The position numbers were made by a program, and so were the translations under genes. From Cyanodermella asteris (taxonomy: Eukaryota; Ascomycota; Lecanoromycetes; Ostropales; Stictidaceae): a DNA stretch of 64,000 bases. The DNA lies in the NCBI GenBank assembly GCA_900618795.1, contig UYJD01000009.1, positions 1,123,823 through 1,187,822 of the forward strand. Reading direction: 5' to 3'. Below the pieces are notes generated by a model. The model was not told where the DNA came from, did not search any database, and was given only the letters and a program-made list of their open reading frames with translations. Shown in pieces: positions 42,769 through 53,701 of this stretch. How positions within the stretch are numbered: position 1 is the stretch's first letter; each line of letters begins with the position of its first letter.

Positions 42769-44269
42769 ATGCTGAGCAACGATACCAGAGGCTGGATCCT
42801 GGCCTCTGTCAGCGGAGTTGGTAAGTACACAAGCTCTGCCAAACGCTTGACATCAGGCTAACTTCTGCTCAGCTTGCATCTTTGGCGCCTGCATAATATG
42901 CGTCGACTACATAGTCCGCCTTTTCCCAGGGAAAGAGAAATTCGAGATCAAGCGAAGCGACACCTTCCTGTCCAGCTCCCTCAGTCTCAGCTTCGGCGTC
43001 ATGTTATTCTCAGCCCTCTATAGTATGCTTCCCGAAGCAAAGAATTCCTTGATGGATGGTGGCATGTCAAAGAGCGCGGCTTCGTATACACTCATTGGGA
43101 CGTTCTTGGGAGGTGTCGTTGGAATACAGATATTGTCGCGCTTCTTCCACCATTTCATTCCCAGCCACGTAGTTGACTGCGAGCACCACCACGATGATGA
43201 GCATGGGGAAGATGTGCATCGCCACTCCCACAGCCACGGAGTCGAATCGCGAAATCACGGGCTTGGAATCGATCACGACGAACCAGATGCTGAGCTGGAC
43301 GGAAGCGTACTTGATCAGTTCAAGCGACGGCACGAAAGACCGAAGCCACGTCTTGCGAAGACGGCCGTCGAGACGGACGCCTTGTTGGGAAGTTCTCGTA
43401 AACCAGGCCCGCCCCTGCGAAAGCGTGTCTCGGAAATCCTCACGGGCTCGGAATCTGCCTGCGACGAGCAAGGCCCATGTCACGGATACTCGGATCCTTG
43501 CGGAAAGGAGTGCTTCTTGATCGGTGGCTCTACGAACACCGTAACGCCATCGAATGCATCTCCGCTCGCGTCGAGTTCAAAAAGCTTTCGAACAATAACT
43601 CGTAAACCTTCGCAACCCCTTGACACATTACATGAGAATCATCAGGCAACACAGCATAGCCTCCACGACGTCGATGGTGGCCACGATGATGATATACCCG
43701 AAGACTTCAGCGGCTCGACGGCAACAAGCCACCACGATGTCCTCACGGATGTCGAGCAGGGCAATCCAGAGCCTCATCATCACCACGTTCCCGACAATGC
43801 ATTTCTCTCCATCGGAATTCAGACTTCCGTGGCAATCGCCCTTCACAAGCTTCCCGAAGGCTTTATCACATACGCCACAAATCACGCCAACCCTCAACTC
43901 GGACTTTCCATCTTCGTTGCTCTTTTTATTCACAACATTACTGAAGGCTTTGCACTTGCTCTGCCTCTTTTCCTAGCAATAAACTCGCGATGGAAAGCTA
44001 TCTTGGCGGCAGCTATACTGGGCGGTGCGAGCCAGCCTCTTGGTGCGGGCATAGCCGAACTTTGGTTCCAAGCTGCCAATAGACGTGGCATGAAGCCGGA
44101 TGAGACAGTGTACGGATGCATGTTTGCGATTACGTCTGGCATCATGACCAGTGTAGCTCTTCAACTCTTCAGTGAGAGCTTGGGACGGACGCATAATAAG
44201 ACGCTTTGCATCGTTTGGGCATTTGTGGGGATGGGAATTCTAGGCATTAGCAGTGCAATGGTTGCATGA
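42769..44269 (+). CDS. ZIP-family zinc transporter, Zrt3-like
   Basis: Two exons, 42769-42820 and 42873-44269, give 482 aa; the intron has GGCTAAC before its CAG acceptor. Three membrane helices precede a long cytosolic loop of about 200 residues that is rich in His and Asp (CEHHHDDEHGED, HRHSHSHG, PHHHHVPD) and likely binds metal. The transport signatures follow: HKLPEGF in helix 4 and HNITEGFALALPLF in helix 5. These are the metal-binding pore residues of ZIP proteins. The architecture matches yeast Zrt3, which releases zinc from the vacuole; the location here is inferred. The short first exon codes 17 residues (MLSNDTRGWILASVSGV) at the start of helix 1. Confidence 0.9.
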
Positions 44270-44749
44270 CGGCTCACGCCACGCGGGGCACTTCTGGGAC
44301 AGCATAGCGGAAGGCGCAGGACTTCAGACTGCTATTGGACATCAAGAAACATTCACTGTATGAGTAACGATATGATGCCGGTATACATCTGCTGCAACAG
44401 GTCGCAACGAAATCACAAAAGTGGTCATGTCTCCATCGTAAATCCTCTCAGGACGTAGGAAGATCCGAGCAGTAAGTAGCAAACACTTCAATCATGAAGT
44501 CGTTGTATAAATACATGGATGACGTCGTTTGAAAGTATCGGAATAATTTGTGAAGCGCTGAAAATGCACTTTGGCGCGACTCACGCCCAACATTTCGACG
44601 CTGAATACCACTTTCCCCACCACGCTGACAAAATCCCAGCTGGGCGAAAGATTGCGCTATGAACAACCCTGCAGCTGGGAACTGATACCTTTTGGACGAG
44701 CAACTTGACCACTGGCTTCATATGTTTGATCAAGTAGGAAGAAATCAAT
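44270..44749. other. Intergenic, 480 bp
   Basis: Promoter of the DEAH helicase and 3' flank of the zinc transporter. Nothing else was recognised. Confidence 0.4.
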
Positions 44750-47700
44750 ATGGCGCCTTCTGGAAAACGTGGCGGTGGTGGCTCCAAGAAACCAAATAAA
44801 TCACCTTTCGACAATGACGAGGGCAGCCACATTGTCTTTACCAACGCCAAAGATGACGCCAAACCCAAAAAGAAAGCAGCATCTGCCGGATCAGCTTCGT
44901 CAAAGGCTGAGAACCCCACAGGCGGAGACGAAAATGCACCTAAAAAGCCCGATACCAGAACCCTGATAGGCGGCCCCTCATGGACTGGCAAGTTACCGTT
45001 GAACATGCTCTCCGAAGCCTGCCAAAAGGCAAAGTGGGACAAGCCGGAGTACACAATGTCGAAGACGCCTGAAGGTTTCATTTCGTCTGTCATACTGAAA
45101 AACACCAACCCCAAGACCAGGGAGAGCAAGATCTTACCGCCCATGAAGCTGCCTGCCTCGCATAAACAGCTAGCCGCGCAGCCTACGGCGGTAGAGGCAA
45201 GGCATTTCGCAGCCGCCTACGCATTGTACCGAATCTCGAGTATGAAGAACATTCACATGATGATGCCGCCAATGTACCGCGATCTGTGGAAGGGCGCGTT
45301 CGCGGAAGTCAAAGCTGCGGATGTCAAAGACGGGAAGTCCTGGATGTATGCGCCTGATCCGTTTGCGGCAGCCGAGGAAAGGGATGCAGAGCAGGCCAAG
45401 GTGGAGAAGGAGCGAGAAAAGAAGAGAGCGGAGAAGGCAAAAGCCGAAGCGAAGCCCGGGGAACCAGACAAGAATGCCATGAGGGGATGGACAAACGCGC
45501 CAAAAGTGGAGATGGGGAAGAGATTGAGGGAGAATGTGGAAGATATGGTGAGGAGGAATGTGGTTTGGAACCCGAACGCCATTCGTGTGGATGGACGACA
45601 GAGGCAGGCTGTCGTTGAGAGCCTGGTTAGAATTGGCTTCCGAAAAGCTCACGCGGAGGAAGCTATGGAGGAATGCAAAGATCGAGAAGAGGCGCTGGAG
45701 TGGCTGCTCGTGCATGTGCCAGACGATGATTTACCTTCGTGGAGTCTTCCTGAGGGCTATACTGCTGGAATCTCCTTTGCAAGCGGAGACCTGAAACGCG
45801 AGGCTGCTCTCAAGCGTTTGGTTGAGACAGGGTATTCGGCATCACTGTGTGAAAAGGTCTTGAACGAGCAGAAAGGCGATGAAGATGCCGCAGTCGAAGC
45901 CTTGCAAAACGTGCTCGAAGACTCCGCGATGAAGATCAGCTCCATTCAATTGGAGGATTGGGGGGAAGAGAGCTCGTCCTCGACATGGGCTGACGAGATG
46001 GAAACGTTAAAGTCTATCTACGATAAACAGTTCAAGAAGATTTCAGACAATCATTGTTCTATCGAGCTAGAGGTAGAGTCGTTGAAGGAAAAGCCCGTTC
46101 TACACGTTCGAAGGTCAAAGAACTATCCTCAGACACCGCCAGTCATCACCATCACGGGGCGCTTGCCAGCCCATATCAGGCTCAGTGTTTACAAGCAAGC
46201 TCTAGCCAATGCGCGGGAGAACTTTCTAGGAGAGCCGATGGTCTTCACCATTATTGACTGGATGCAAACGGCAATACCGCAGATAATAGAGAACCCCGGA
46301 AAACTGAGAGAAGTCTCTGCAGCTTCCACAATTCCAACCAACGAAACCAAAGCATCGAGACGCAATAATTCGAAAAGACCCCAAGGCAACGACGCTGCTG
46401 TCCGTTCTAAACACAATTCCGGAGAGCTGCTTGCAACTTGGAAGGCTCGACAAGATACGGAGGATCAGAGGAAGATGATGAAAGACCGTCAATCGCTGCC
46501 AGCGTGGAAGTTACGCATCATGCTCGTGGACACCGTCGCTAAAAACCAAGTCACGATCATTTCTGGCGAGACGGGCTCCGGAAAGAGTACCCAATCCGTA
46601 CAGTTCATCCTCGACGACATGATTCAACAGAACATTGGACACACTGCCAACATTCTGTGCACCCAGCCTCGCCGAATTTCGGCACTGGGCCTTGCAGATC
46701 GTGTCAGCGACGAGAGATGCTCGTCAGTTGGATCTGAGGTCGGCTACATCATCAGAGGCGAGTCCAAACGCACTCCAGGCATCACCAAGATCACCTTCAT
46801 GACTACCGGTGTTCTGCTACGACGACTGCAGACTTCTGGCGGGTCGACCGACGATGTGGTAGCCTCACTTGCAGATGTGAGCCACGTTGTTGTCGATGAG
46901 GTCCACGAACGAAGCCTGGACACCGACTTCCTTCTGATTCTCCTCAGAAATGTGCTCGCAAAGAGAAAGGATCTGAAAGTGATCTTGATGAGCGCTACGC
47001 TCGATGCTCAAGTCTTCGAGAACTATTTCTCACGCACTGCATCCGTCGGCAAGGTCGAAATCTCTGGAAGAACTTTCCCGGTAGAAGACATGTATCTGGA
47101 CAACGTCATCCAGATGACGGGATTCGTTCCTACCTCGAGGAAGCATACGAGTTACGACGATGATTACGACCAGCCTGCCGTCGAAGACAAAGGCATGTCG
47201 GCCATCATTCAGGGGCTCGGCATGCGCATCAACTACGACCTCATTGTCTCGACAGTCAAGGCAATCGATCTTGATCTTGGACCTATGGAAGGAGGTATCC
47301 TCATCTTTCTACCTGGAACAGCTGAAATCAGCCGAACCGTCGACTTGTTATCCAAAAGCTCAGAGCTGCATGCCCTCCCCTTGCACGCCTCACTAACGCC
47401 CCAGGAACAGAAACGGGTCTTTCCACCTGCCCCAAAGGGCAAGAGGAAAGTCATCGCAGCAACGAACGTTGCCGAAACCTCCATCACGATCGAGGACATT
47501 GTCGCCGTTATCGACACCGGCAAAGTGAAGGAGACCAGCTTTGACCCCGTCAACAACATGGTCAAATTGGAGGAAGTATGGGCGTCTCGTGCAGCTTGCA
47601 AGCAAAGACGAGGTCGTGCTGGGCGTGTCAGGGAGGGAACGTGCTACAAACTGTACACCAGAAATCGTGAGGAGGAGATGCCGGCGCGGCCCGATCCTGA

Positions 47701-48826
47701 GATCCGTCGCGTACCGCTTGAGCAGCTTTGCCTCTCGGTGAGGGCCATGGGTATTGCTGATGTGCCGGCCTTCCTCGCAAGTGCATTGACACCTCCAGAG
47801 ACTTCGGCGGTTACGGGAGCTTTGCAGCTTCTGTCACGCATGGGAGCGCTCACGGACGGAAGACTGACAGCGCTTGGTCGACATCTATCACTGATACCAG
47901 CTGATTTGAGATGCGCGAAGTTGATGGTATATGGCGCACTATTCGGATGCCTGGAGGCTACTTTGACCATAGCAAGCGTTCTGACAGCCAGGAGCCCTTT
48001 CCTATCCCCACAGACAAAGAGAGAAGAGGCCAAAGCCGCGAAACAATCCTTCTCTAGCGGTCAAGGTGACCTCATTGGGGATCTCGAAGCATATATCCAA
48101 TGGAGCGAGAAGCGATGGGCACTTGGAAACAGAGATGCTCGGCGCTGGTGCGACGACAATTTTCTCAGTCATCAGACGCTTATGGATATTTCCTCAAATC
48201 GCACACAATACCTATCCTCCTTGAAAGACGCCGGGTTCCTGCCCTTCAGCTACCGAAACACTGACACCTCGCCCCTGAATGCGCACAACACCAACTACCC
48301 TCTCCTCCGAGCCATCATCGCCGGCGCTTTCCATCCGCAACTTGCTCGCATCCAGCTGCCAGATACAAAATATGCAGCTAGCGTATCTGGCGCTATTGCA
48401 TTGGATCCAGAAGCAAGGACCATCAAGTACTTTTCCGAAGACGCCGGCCGGGTCTTTGTGCACCCGAGCTCGACTCTCTTCGATGCCCAGAGCTTCCCTG
48501 GCAACAGCGTGTACATGTCCTTCTTCTCGAAGATTGCGACATCAAAGGTCTTTATTCGGGATCTGACCCCTTTTAATGCATACTCGTTGCTCATGTTCGG
48601 AGGTGAGATTGCGCTTGACACAATGGGACGTGGTCTGCTCGTGGATCAGTGGTTGAGATTGAGGGGCTGGGCGAGGATTGGCGTCTTGGTCAGTAGGTTG
48701 AGAGGGTTATTCGATCAACTGCTCGCGGAGAACTTGGAAGATCCCAGCGGAGCGTCGAAGATGGCCGAATCAGATGTTGTCGCATTGGTGCGGAAGCTGA
48801 TTGAGTTTGATGGGATGGATCGGTAG
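44750..48826 (+). CDS. DEAH-box RNA helicase with UBA and RWD domains (DHX57-like)
   Basis: Single exon of 1358 aa. Order: a Lys/Gly-rich tail; a conserved N-terminal region; one or two UBA-like bundles at about 280-390 (VESLVRIGFRKAHAEEAME and LVETGYSASLCEKVLNEQ); an RWD domain at about 415-510 (ADEMETLKSIYDKQF); then the helicase core. Motif I is GETGSGKST near residue 607, motif II is DEVH near 714, SAT follows in LMSATLDAQVF, and motif VI is QRRGRAGR. HA2 and OB-type domains complete the C-terminus. This is the architecture of yeast YLR419W and animal DHX57, putative RNA helicases of unclear role. All core motifs are intact, so the ATPase is likely active. It converges on CEM1, with 145 bp between stop codons. 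Confidence 0.95.
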   Translation: MAPSGKRGGGGSKKPNKSPFDNDEGSHIVFTNAKDDAKPKKKAASAGSASSKAENPTGGDENAPKKPDTRTLIGGPSWTGKLPLNMLSEACQKAKWDKPEYTMSKTPEGFISSVILKNTNPKTRESKILPPMKLPASHKQLAAQPTAVEARHFAAAYALYRISSMKNIHMMMPPMYRDLWKGAFAEVKAADVKDGKSWMYAPDPFAAAEERDAEQAKVEKEREKKRAEKAKAEAKPGEPDKNAMRGWTNAPKVEMGKRLRENVEDMVRRNVVWNPNAIRVDGRQRQAVVESLVRIGFRKAHAEEAMEECKDREEALEWLLVHVPDDDLPSWSLPEGYTAGISFASGDLKREAALKRLVETGYSASLCEKVLNEQKGDEDAAVEALQNVLEDSAMKISSIQLEDWGEESSSSTWADEMETLKSIYDKQFKKISDNHCSIELEVESLKEKPVLHVRRSKNYPQTPPVITITGRLPAHIRLSVYKQALANARENFLGEPMVFTIIDWMQTAIPQIIENPGKLREVSAASTIPTNETKASRRNNSKRPQGNDAAVRSKHNSGELLATWKARQDTEDQRKMMKDRQSLPAWKLRIMLVDTVAKNQVTIISGETGSGKSTQSVQFILDDMIQQNIGHTANILCTQPRRISALGLADRVSDERCSSVGSEVGYIIRGESKRTPGITKITFMTTGVLLRRLQTSGGSTDDVVASLADVSHVVVDEVHERSLDTDFLLILLRNVLAKRKDLKVILMSATLDAQVFENYFSRTASVGKVEISGRTFPVEDMYLDNVIQMTGFVPTSRKHTSYDDDYDQPAVEDKGMSAIIQGLGMRINYDLIVSTVKAIDLDLGPMEGGILIFLPGTAEISRTVDLLSKSSELHALPLHASLTPQEQKRVFPPAPKGKRKVIAATNVAETSITIEDIVAVIDTGKVKETSFDPVNNMVKLEEVWASRAACKQRRGRAGRVREGTCYKLYTRNREEEMPARPDPEIRRVPLEQLCLSVRAMGIADVPAFLASALTPPETSAVTGALQLLSRMGALTDGRLTALGRHLSLIPADLRCAKLMVYGALFGCLEATLTIASVLTARSPFLSPQTKREEAKAAKQSFSSGQGDLIGDLEAYIQWSEKRWALGNRDARRWCDDNFLSHQTLMDISSNRTQYLSSLKDAGFLPFSYRNTDTSPLNAHNTNYPLLRAIIAGAFHPQLARIQLPDTKYAASVSGAIALDPEARTIKYFSEDAGRVFVHPSSTLFDAQSFPGNSVYMSFFSKIATSKVFIRDLTPFNAYSLLMFGGEIALDTMGRGLLVDQWLRLRGWARIGVLVSRLRGLFDQLLAENLEDPSGASKMAESDVVALVRKLIEFDGMDR

Positions 48827-48971
48827 AAGGCGTCAATTGTACTAGACAACTTCCCAGACCGACGTACGACGAAATTTCGAAGCATCAAAGCATCGAACCA
48901 TCGAAGAATAGCCATGATTAAACCGTCCGAGCTAGAGAGAAATAAGTGGTTTCTTCGCATTCTTGGCTCTG

Positions 48972-50303
48972 TCAATGCTTGCTGATCGATGCATCCGCGA
49001 AACATAGTGAGGCGTTGGTGCCACCAAAGCCAAAGCTGTTGCTCAGTGCAATGTTAATATCTCGATCACGAGCCAGCGAGGAGTTGAATCGTAGCCCAGC
49101 AGGTAGATCGGGATCCAGCGCAGTCATATTCAACGTCCCAGGCGCAACATTCTCGCTGATCGATAAAACAGTAAATAGCGCCTCCAACGCACCTGCTGCT
49201 CCCAGCAGATGGCCCGTCGCACCTTTGGTACTGCTGATCCAAGGCCCGTGGTATTCAGACCTGCCGACATCATCTGAGACCAGTCTCGCAATGGCAGTTG
49301 CCTCAGCGATATCACCAAGTGGCGTCGAGGTTGCATGGGCATTGATATAGTCGACCGAGCTTGGAGATACGCCAGCCACTTGCAATACTCGCTGCATGGC
49401 ACGAAACGCTCCATGTCCGTCTGGCGGGGGTTGCGTGAGATGATGAGCATCTGAACTCGCCTCGTAGCCTGCAAGCTCAGCATAAATTTTGGCCCCCCGT
49501 CGCATAGCGTGCTCTCTCTCTTCGAGGATGAGTACCGCCGCTCCTTCAGCTATCACGAATCCGTCGCGTCCTTTACTGAACGGACGAGATGCATGGTCGG
49601 GATGGTCATTCGAGGAAGTGGTCAGACTCTTCGACCTCTCGAATCCTGTAAAAGCCAAGGGGTGAATGCAGGACTCGGCTCCTCCAGCTACCATCACATC
49701 CGCATCTCCGCATTGGATGTAGCGCGCAGCGTCACCAATCGAATGAGCCCCTGTCGTGCAGGCGGTCGTGGCAGCATGGCTAGGTCCACGCAACCCAAAC
49801 TTCATCGAAATATGGCCAGCGCCGAGATTGATCAAAATGCGCGGTACAAAATAAGGCGATACCTTTTTGGGGCCGGACTTCTCGAAAGCTAAAGCAGTGT
49901 TGCAGACGTCTCCAAATGCACCGATGCCTGATCCCAAACAAACACCTGTAGCTTCTTGCTCAATGTCGGTCTGTGGACGCCATCCTGCATCGTCCAGGGC
50001 TTCCTGAGCTGCTACGAGACCATACTGCATGAAACGAGCTAGTTTTCTTTCGTCGTCTCTGCTCAGCCAATCTTTGGGAGACCATGCGCCTTGGTTCCTG
50101 GGCCCACGAGGCACAAGCCCAGCAACTTTGCTGTCATTTTTCGAGAAGTCTCCGTATTCGTCAGTAATTTTCGCAATGCCACAAGTGTCGTTGAGTAAGC
50201 TCTTCCATGACCTTTGAGCACCGACACCGAGAGGTGTAACAGCGCCTAGACCAGTGATCACGACGCGCCTCGAAGCCTTGGTAAATGAGTATGGTTTAAA
50301 CAT
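48972..50303 (-). CDS. CEM1: Mitochondrial beta-ketoacyl-ACP synthase Cem1
   Basis: Single exon of 443 aa. It is a KAS II-type condensing enzyme of mitochondrial type II fatty-acid synthesis, whose octanoyl-ACP product feeds lipoate formation. The active site is complete: Cys182 in TTACTTGAHSIGDA, His323 in NAHATSTPLGD, Lys360 in SSTKGATGH, and His365. The glycine-rich C-terminal SNSFGFGGTNASLCF closes the thiolase fold. The N-terminus (MFKPYSFTKASRRVV) is short, so the mitochondrial signal is weak or cryptic, as in yeast Cem1. The start is 199 bp from that of the divergent mitoribosomal gene mL46, so the two share a compact promoter. Confidence 0.95.
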   Translation of the reverse strand: MFKPYSFTKASRRVVITGLGAVTPLGVGAQRSWKSLLNDTCGIAKITDEYGDFSKNDSKVAGLVPRGPRNQGAWSPKDWLSRDDERKLARFMQYGLVAAQEALDDAGWRPQTDIEQEATGVCLGSGIGAFGDVCNTALAFEKSGPKKVSPYFVPRILINLGAGHISMKFGLRGPSHAATTACTTGAHSIGDAARYIQCGDADVMVAGGAESCIHPLAFTGFERSKSLTTSSNDHPDHASRPFSKGRDGFVIAEGAAVLILEEREHAMRRGAKIYAELAGYEASSDAHHLTQPPPDGHGAFRAMQRVLQVAGVSPSSVDYINAHATSTPLGDIAEATAIARLVSDDVGRSEYHGPWISSTKGATGHLLGAAGALEALFTVLSISENVAPGTLNMTALDPDLPAGLRFNSSLARDRDINIALSNSFGFGGTNASLCFADASISKH

Positions 50304-50502
50304 CTAGACGCCATCTTATGAACGCGTCCGGAACTTTGAGGCTCTTAGGAACAGAGTCTTGTATGGTCGCGGAGAAGGGTCCGACAGCGGCTAGTCCTGC
50401 CTGAGAAACTTCCGCTGGCAACACCAGCAATTGATCCCGACGATGCTCGTAAATTAATCACTTGCAATCGTCCAACCTGCGCTGCACCAACGGCCATTCG
50501 CC
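50304..50502. promoter_or_regulatory. Compact bidirectional promoter CEM1 / mL46
   Basis: Only 199 bp separate the divergent start codons. No TATA box was recognised. The interval must serve both mitochondrial genes. Confidence 0.6.
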
Positions 50503-51649
50503 ATGAGCCGATCAACGCGAAAAGTGGGAGCGAGGCTCTTTGCCTCAGGTATATATGACTTCTCAAGCTTGCAACCACATTTACTGACAAGATACAGACC
50601 AGCGAATATGCAGCTCCTGTCTTCGCAACATCCAGCGGCGAGGCGCTGCAACAGCAGCACAATCAGCAGCAGAAGTAGAGCCGACACCGATATCCATTGA
50701 CCAGAAGAACCCTCCCGTCATGACAGCGACCGCTCCTCACCAGCGATACTCCCTTCGGGCCGGTGTGGTCCTGTCGCGGCCACCGATACTCACACGCGAC
50801 CTGACATCCTTCGAAAAAGCCTACTACCTTTACCAAAGACGTCTTAATGAGCGACTAGCAATGAACTTTACCAAATTCTTCTACTTTGCACCCGGTTCCC
50901 CACAAGAAAGAGCTTGGCTCCGGAGAATGAAGGGCCGTGTCACACCGTCACGAGATATTGGGCAGTTCAGAGGACAGGGGCCTGAAGGCTGGAACGATGA
51001 GATCTTGATGGGCGATCAGACCAGCGAGCCTGCAAACCAATGGGACAAGCTCATCGAGGACGCGACTGAGGAGATTGAGCAAGACCAGGAGGGTAGCATG
51101 GAGAAAAAGATCATCCGTAAGGAGATGGAGAGGCCTATGCCCAGGATCACTGAGGCCGACAAGGCCAATGACGTCCGGAGTCTAAACAGAGCTCTTCAGC
51201 GCACCCTATACCTGCTGGTGCAGAACGAGCATGGCCACTGGAAATTCCCAGAGGATAAGCTGCAGGGGCGAGAGAGCGTGCACAGAGTAAGTTTGCCGAT
51301 TCTCAAAAGCATCGGACATGCTTGTGCTAACACCTTCCAGGCTGCCGAAAGAACGCTTGTCGAGACCGGAGGCGTCAACATGAATACCTGGATGGTCGCG
51401 CGCCAGCCGATCGGTTGGCATCAGCAGGATTACAAGGAGCCTGTCAAAGAGAAGGCTGGACCTCTCGAGGTCGAGCGAATCGGCGAGAAGATATTCTACA
51501 TCAAAGGCAGGATCATGGCCGGACAGGCCAACTTGGAAAACAACAAACTCGGCATCAAGGACTTCCGATGGCTGGCTAAGGATGAGATCAACGGACTAGT
51601 CCATCCAGCGTACTGGAAGGCAGTCAAAAACATGCTCGTGGAGCAGTGA
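50503..51649 (+). CDS. MRPL17: Mitochondrial large-subunit ribosomal protein mL46
   Basis: Three exons, 50503-50548, 50598-51286 and 51341-51649, give 347 aa. The first exon and the splice build a presequence (MSRSTRKVGARLFAS, then CSSCLRNIQRRGAAT) that is rich in Arg and Ser without acids. The mature part begins about YSLRAGVVLSRPP and carries the mL46 signatures FEKAYYLYQRRLNERLA and GHWKFPEDKLQ within a Nudix-like fold. The catalytic Nudix box is not present, as in the family. The yeast equivalent is MRPL17 (YmL30). The second intron splits at ESVHR/AAERTLVE. It shares a 199-bp promoter with CEM1. Confidence 0.93.
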
Positions 51650-52542
51650 GCTTTGCATCAATGGCTGTACCGAGCGGAAAGCCTATTACTTCGCCAGTAC
51701 CGGTTCTACCGGCGGATCTGGAATTGTACATTATCGCAGCGAACCTGCAGCACTGGGCCGCCCATTGGCACTTCTCCGTTCAAAAGAGCCAACTGCACTT
51801 CAATTGAAGTCTTGATTGGCAACTTTGAGTTCCAGGGGCTGCCGGTGCACAGTCAAAAAACTGGCATCGGCCATCTTCTTGTACGATAAACCAATATATA
51901 AGTTCCAACGTTTCAAAAGGCTATATTGAAGATTCCGTCTGTGGCAGATCCTCTTGCTCAAATCGCCTTGTCGGTATGACAACAGTGTCTTAGAAGTAGT
52001 AGGGAATGTAACTTCAGCACGCTTGCACGAAGGCTTAAGCGAATGGACTTGCTGAGCAGCCTTCAGCTAGCTATCGATCTCGTTCAAGGAGCTTAGTTCG
52101 TCGTAGCTCGTGAACGAGTCATTCCGGACATACATAGATAACATCGTCTCTTGAATACAAGCCCTCCTGTAGGCACGGTAAACGAGCTTGCGACATTCCC
52201 GACCGTTTTCAAAAGTTAACGGATAGAGGACTACATAATTCACGAGTTGCTGGAAGATAGATCGGCATCGTGAACCACGTTCCAGCGTGCACACGCCAAA
52301 CCCAACAAGCTCACTCTGGACCATGCCCCGCAAGTGACGACTCGGTTCAACAATCCCGTAGCGTAAGCGTAACGCAACAAAAAAGGACCCATCCAGATTT
52401 CACAAAAAAAGGCAAGTGACCCGGCCCAAATCTCCCTTCAATCCGCTCCCAATTCCGCATGTCACGAACAGCCTCGAGACGCCTGTCAGCACTCGCAAAT
52501 CACTACGCCACAGCTTCTCCTACGAGATCCTTCACGTCCACC
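51650..52542. other. Intergenic, 890 bp
   Basis: 3' flank of mL46 and promoter of the isochorismatase gene. The open frame that begins at 52416 upstream of the true start has no family similarity in that part. No other feature was recognised. Confidence 0.45.
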
Positions 52543-53213
52543 ATGGCACGAGGGCGTCTCAACGAACCGATTCTATTCGTAAGGCCACCCCGTCCCTTTC
52601 ACAAGGCGCGTTGGTACTAACGATGCCCGGTCATCAGGTCTGCGATCTGCAAGAGAAGTTCCAGAATGCAATATACAACTTCGACTCCGTCGTGGCGACG
52701 ACGCGGAAACTTCTCCAGGCGTCCGACATTCTCTCCTTTCCCGTTGCGGCCAGCACCCAGAACCGCGACAAGCTCGGCGACACCGTCACCTCGCTGAACC
52801 TGTCCGCGCTCAGGAACCTCAGGGATGTCCGCGACAAGACGCTTTTCAGCATGTACGCGCGCGGCGACCCGACGTTACTGTCGCTCCTCAAAACGTCCAC
52901 GGGGAAGCCGCGTGACGTGCTGCTGGTAGGCATCGAGACTCACATTTGCATTACGCAGACGACGCTGGACCTGTTGGAGGCGGGGCACAGGGTGTATGTG
53001 ATTGCTGATGGAGTGAGTAGTTGTCACAAGGAGGAGATACCGATTGCGTTGGACAGGTTGCGGTCGGCAGGGGCGACGATTACGACGAGTGAGAGTGTGC
53101 TTTACGAGATCATGGAGGATGCGAGCATTTCGCAGTTTAGAGACATGGTTAAGCTGGTTAGAGAAAGTAAGGAGGGAACACAAGAGGCATTGAGGAATCT
53201 GCATGTAGGCTGA
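52543..53213 (+). CDS. Isochorismatase-family hydrolase (ISOC-like)
   Basis: Two exons, 52543-52578 and 52638-53213, give 203 aa, the usual family length. The first exon codes only MARGRLNEPILF, in a strong Kozak context (CCACCATGG). The 59-nt intron has GTAAGG, GGTACTAAC and CATCAG signals and joins directly onto VCDLQEKF. The proposed catalytic triad is Asp15, Lys79 (DKTLFSM) and Cys116 (GIETHICITQTTLDLL), so the enzyme should be active. It matches animal ISOC1/2 and fungal homologues, small hydrolases with unsettled substrates, rather than secreted isochorismatase effectors: no signal peptide is present. A longer unspliced reading would add an unrelated N-terminus. Confidence 0.92.
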
Positions 53214-53701
53214 TGGATGAGTGAACTTTTGATGATTGAATTCATTCCCGCAGCGTGTCAGCCATGGACCGGGCAGCAAACACCTGGTATCAGTGACTAC
53301 CTTGAAGTTCCACCCGTCTGTGTGCTGGTAGTGAGTCATGCCTTGCAATCGAAGCTCGCCGTTCGCGGTTGAAGGACATTAGATTCCCCATACAAATCTC
53401 ACCAGCTCGATGCTATTTTCCGATTGCTTCATGCGACTGTAAACCAAGTTCATGAGTATCTGAACATTCATCTGAACATTAGAACCAGGCTATGAGCCTA
53501 TTTATGCGCAGATCAGATGCGTCAACTTGGAATGTGACGGAGAGACCGCGCCAGTGGTGAAGTCAGTCCTCAGTGACTTCCAGTGAAAGCAGATGCCATG
53601 CATCGCAGCTTTAAAAGTTCATCAGGCTTTGTTGCTGCAGCCACGTCGCCTGCAACCCAACTCCTGCCACGTCTACAGACTCTCCGCGCACAGTCGCCAC
53701 G
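53214..53701. other. Intergenic, 490 bp
   Basis: Promoter of the next rightward gene. No feature was recognised beyond that. Confidence 0.4.

Noticed and set aside
52416-52542. Longer unspliced start for the isochorismatase-like gene
   Set aside because: The spliced model from 52543 gives the full conserved N-terminus and the usual family length.
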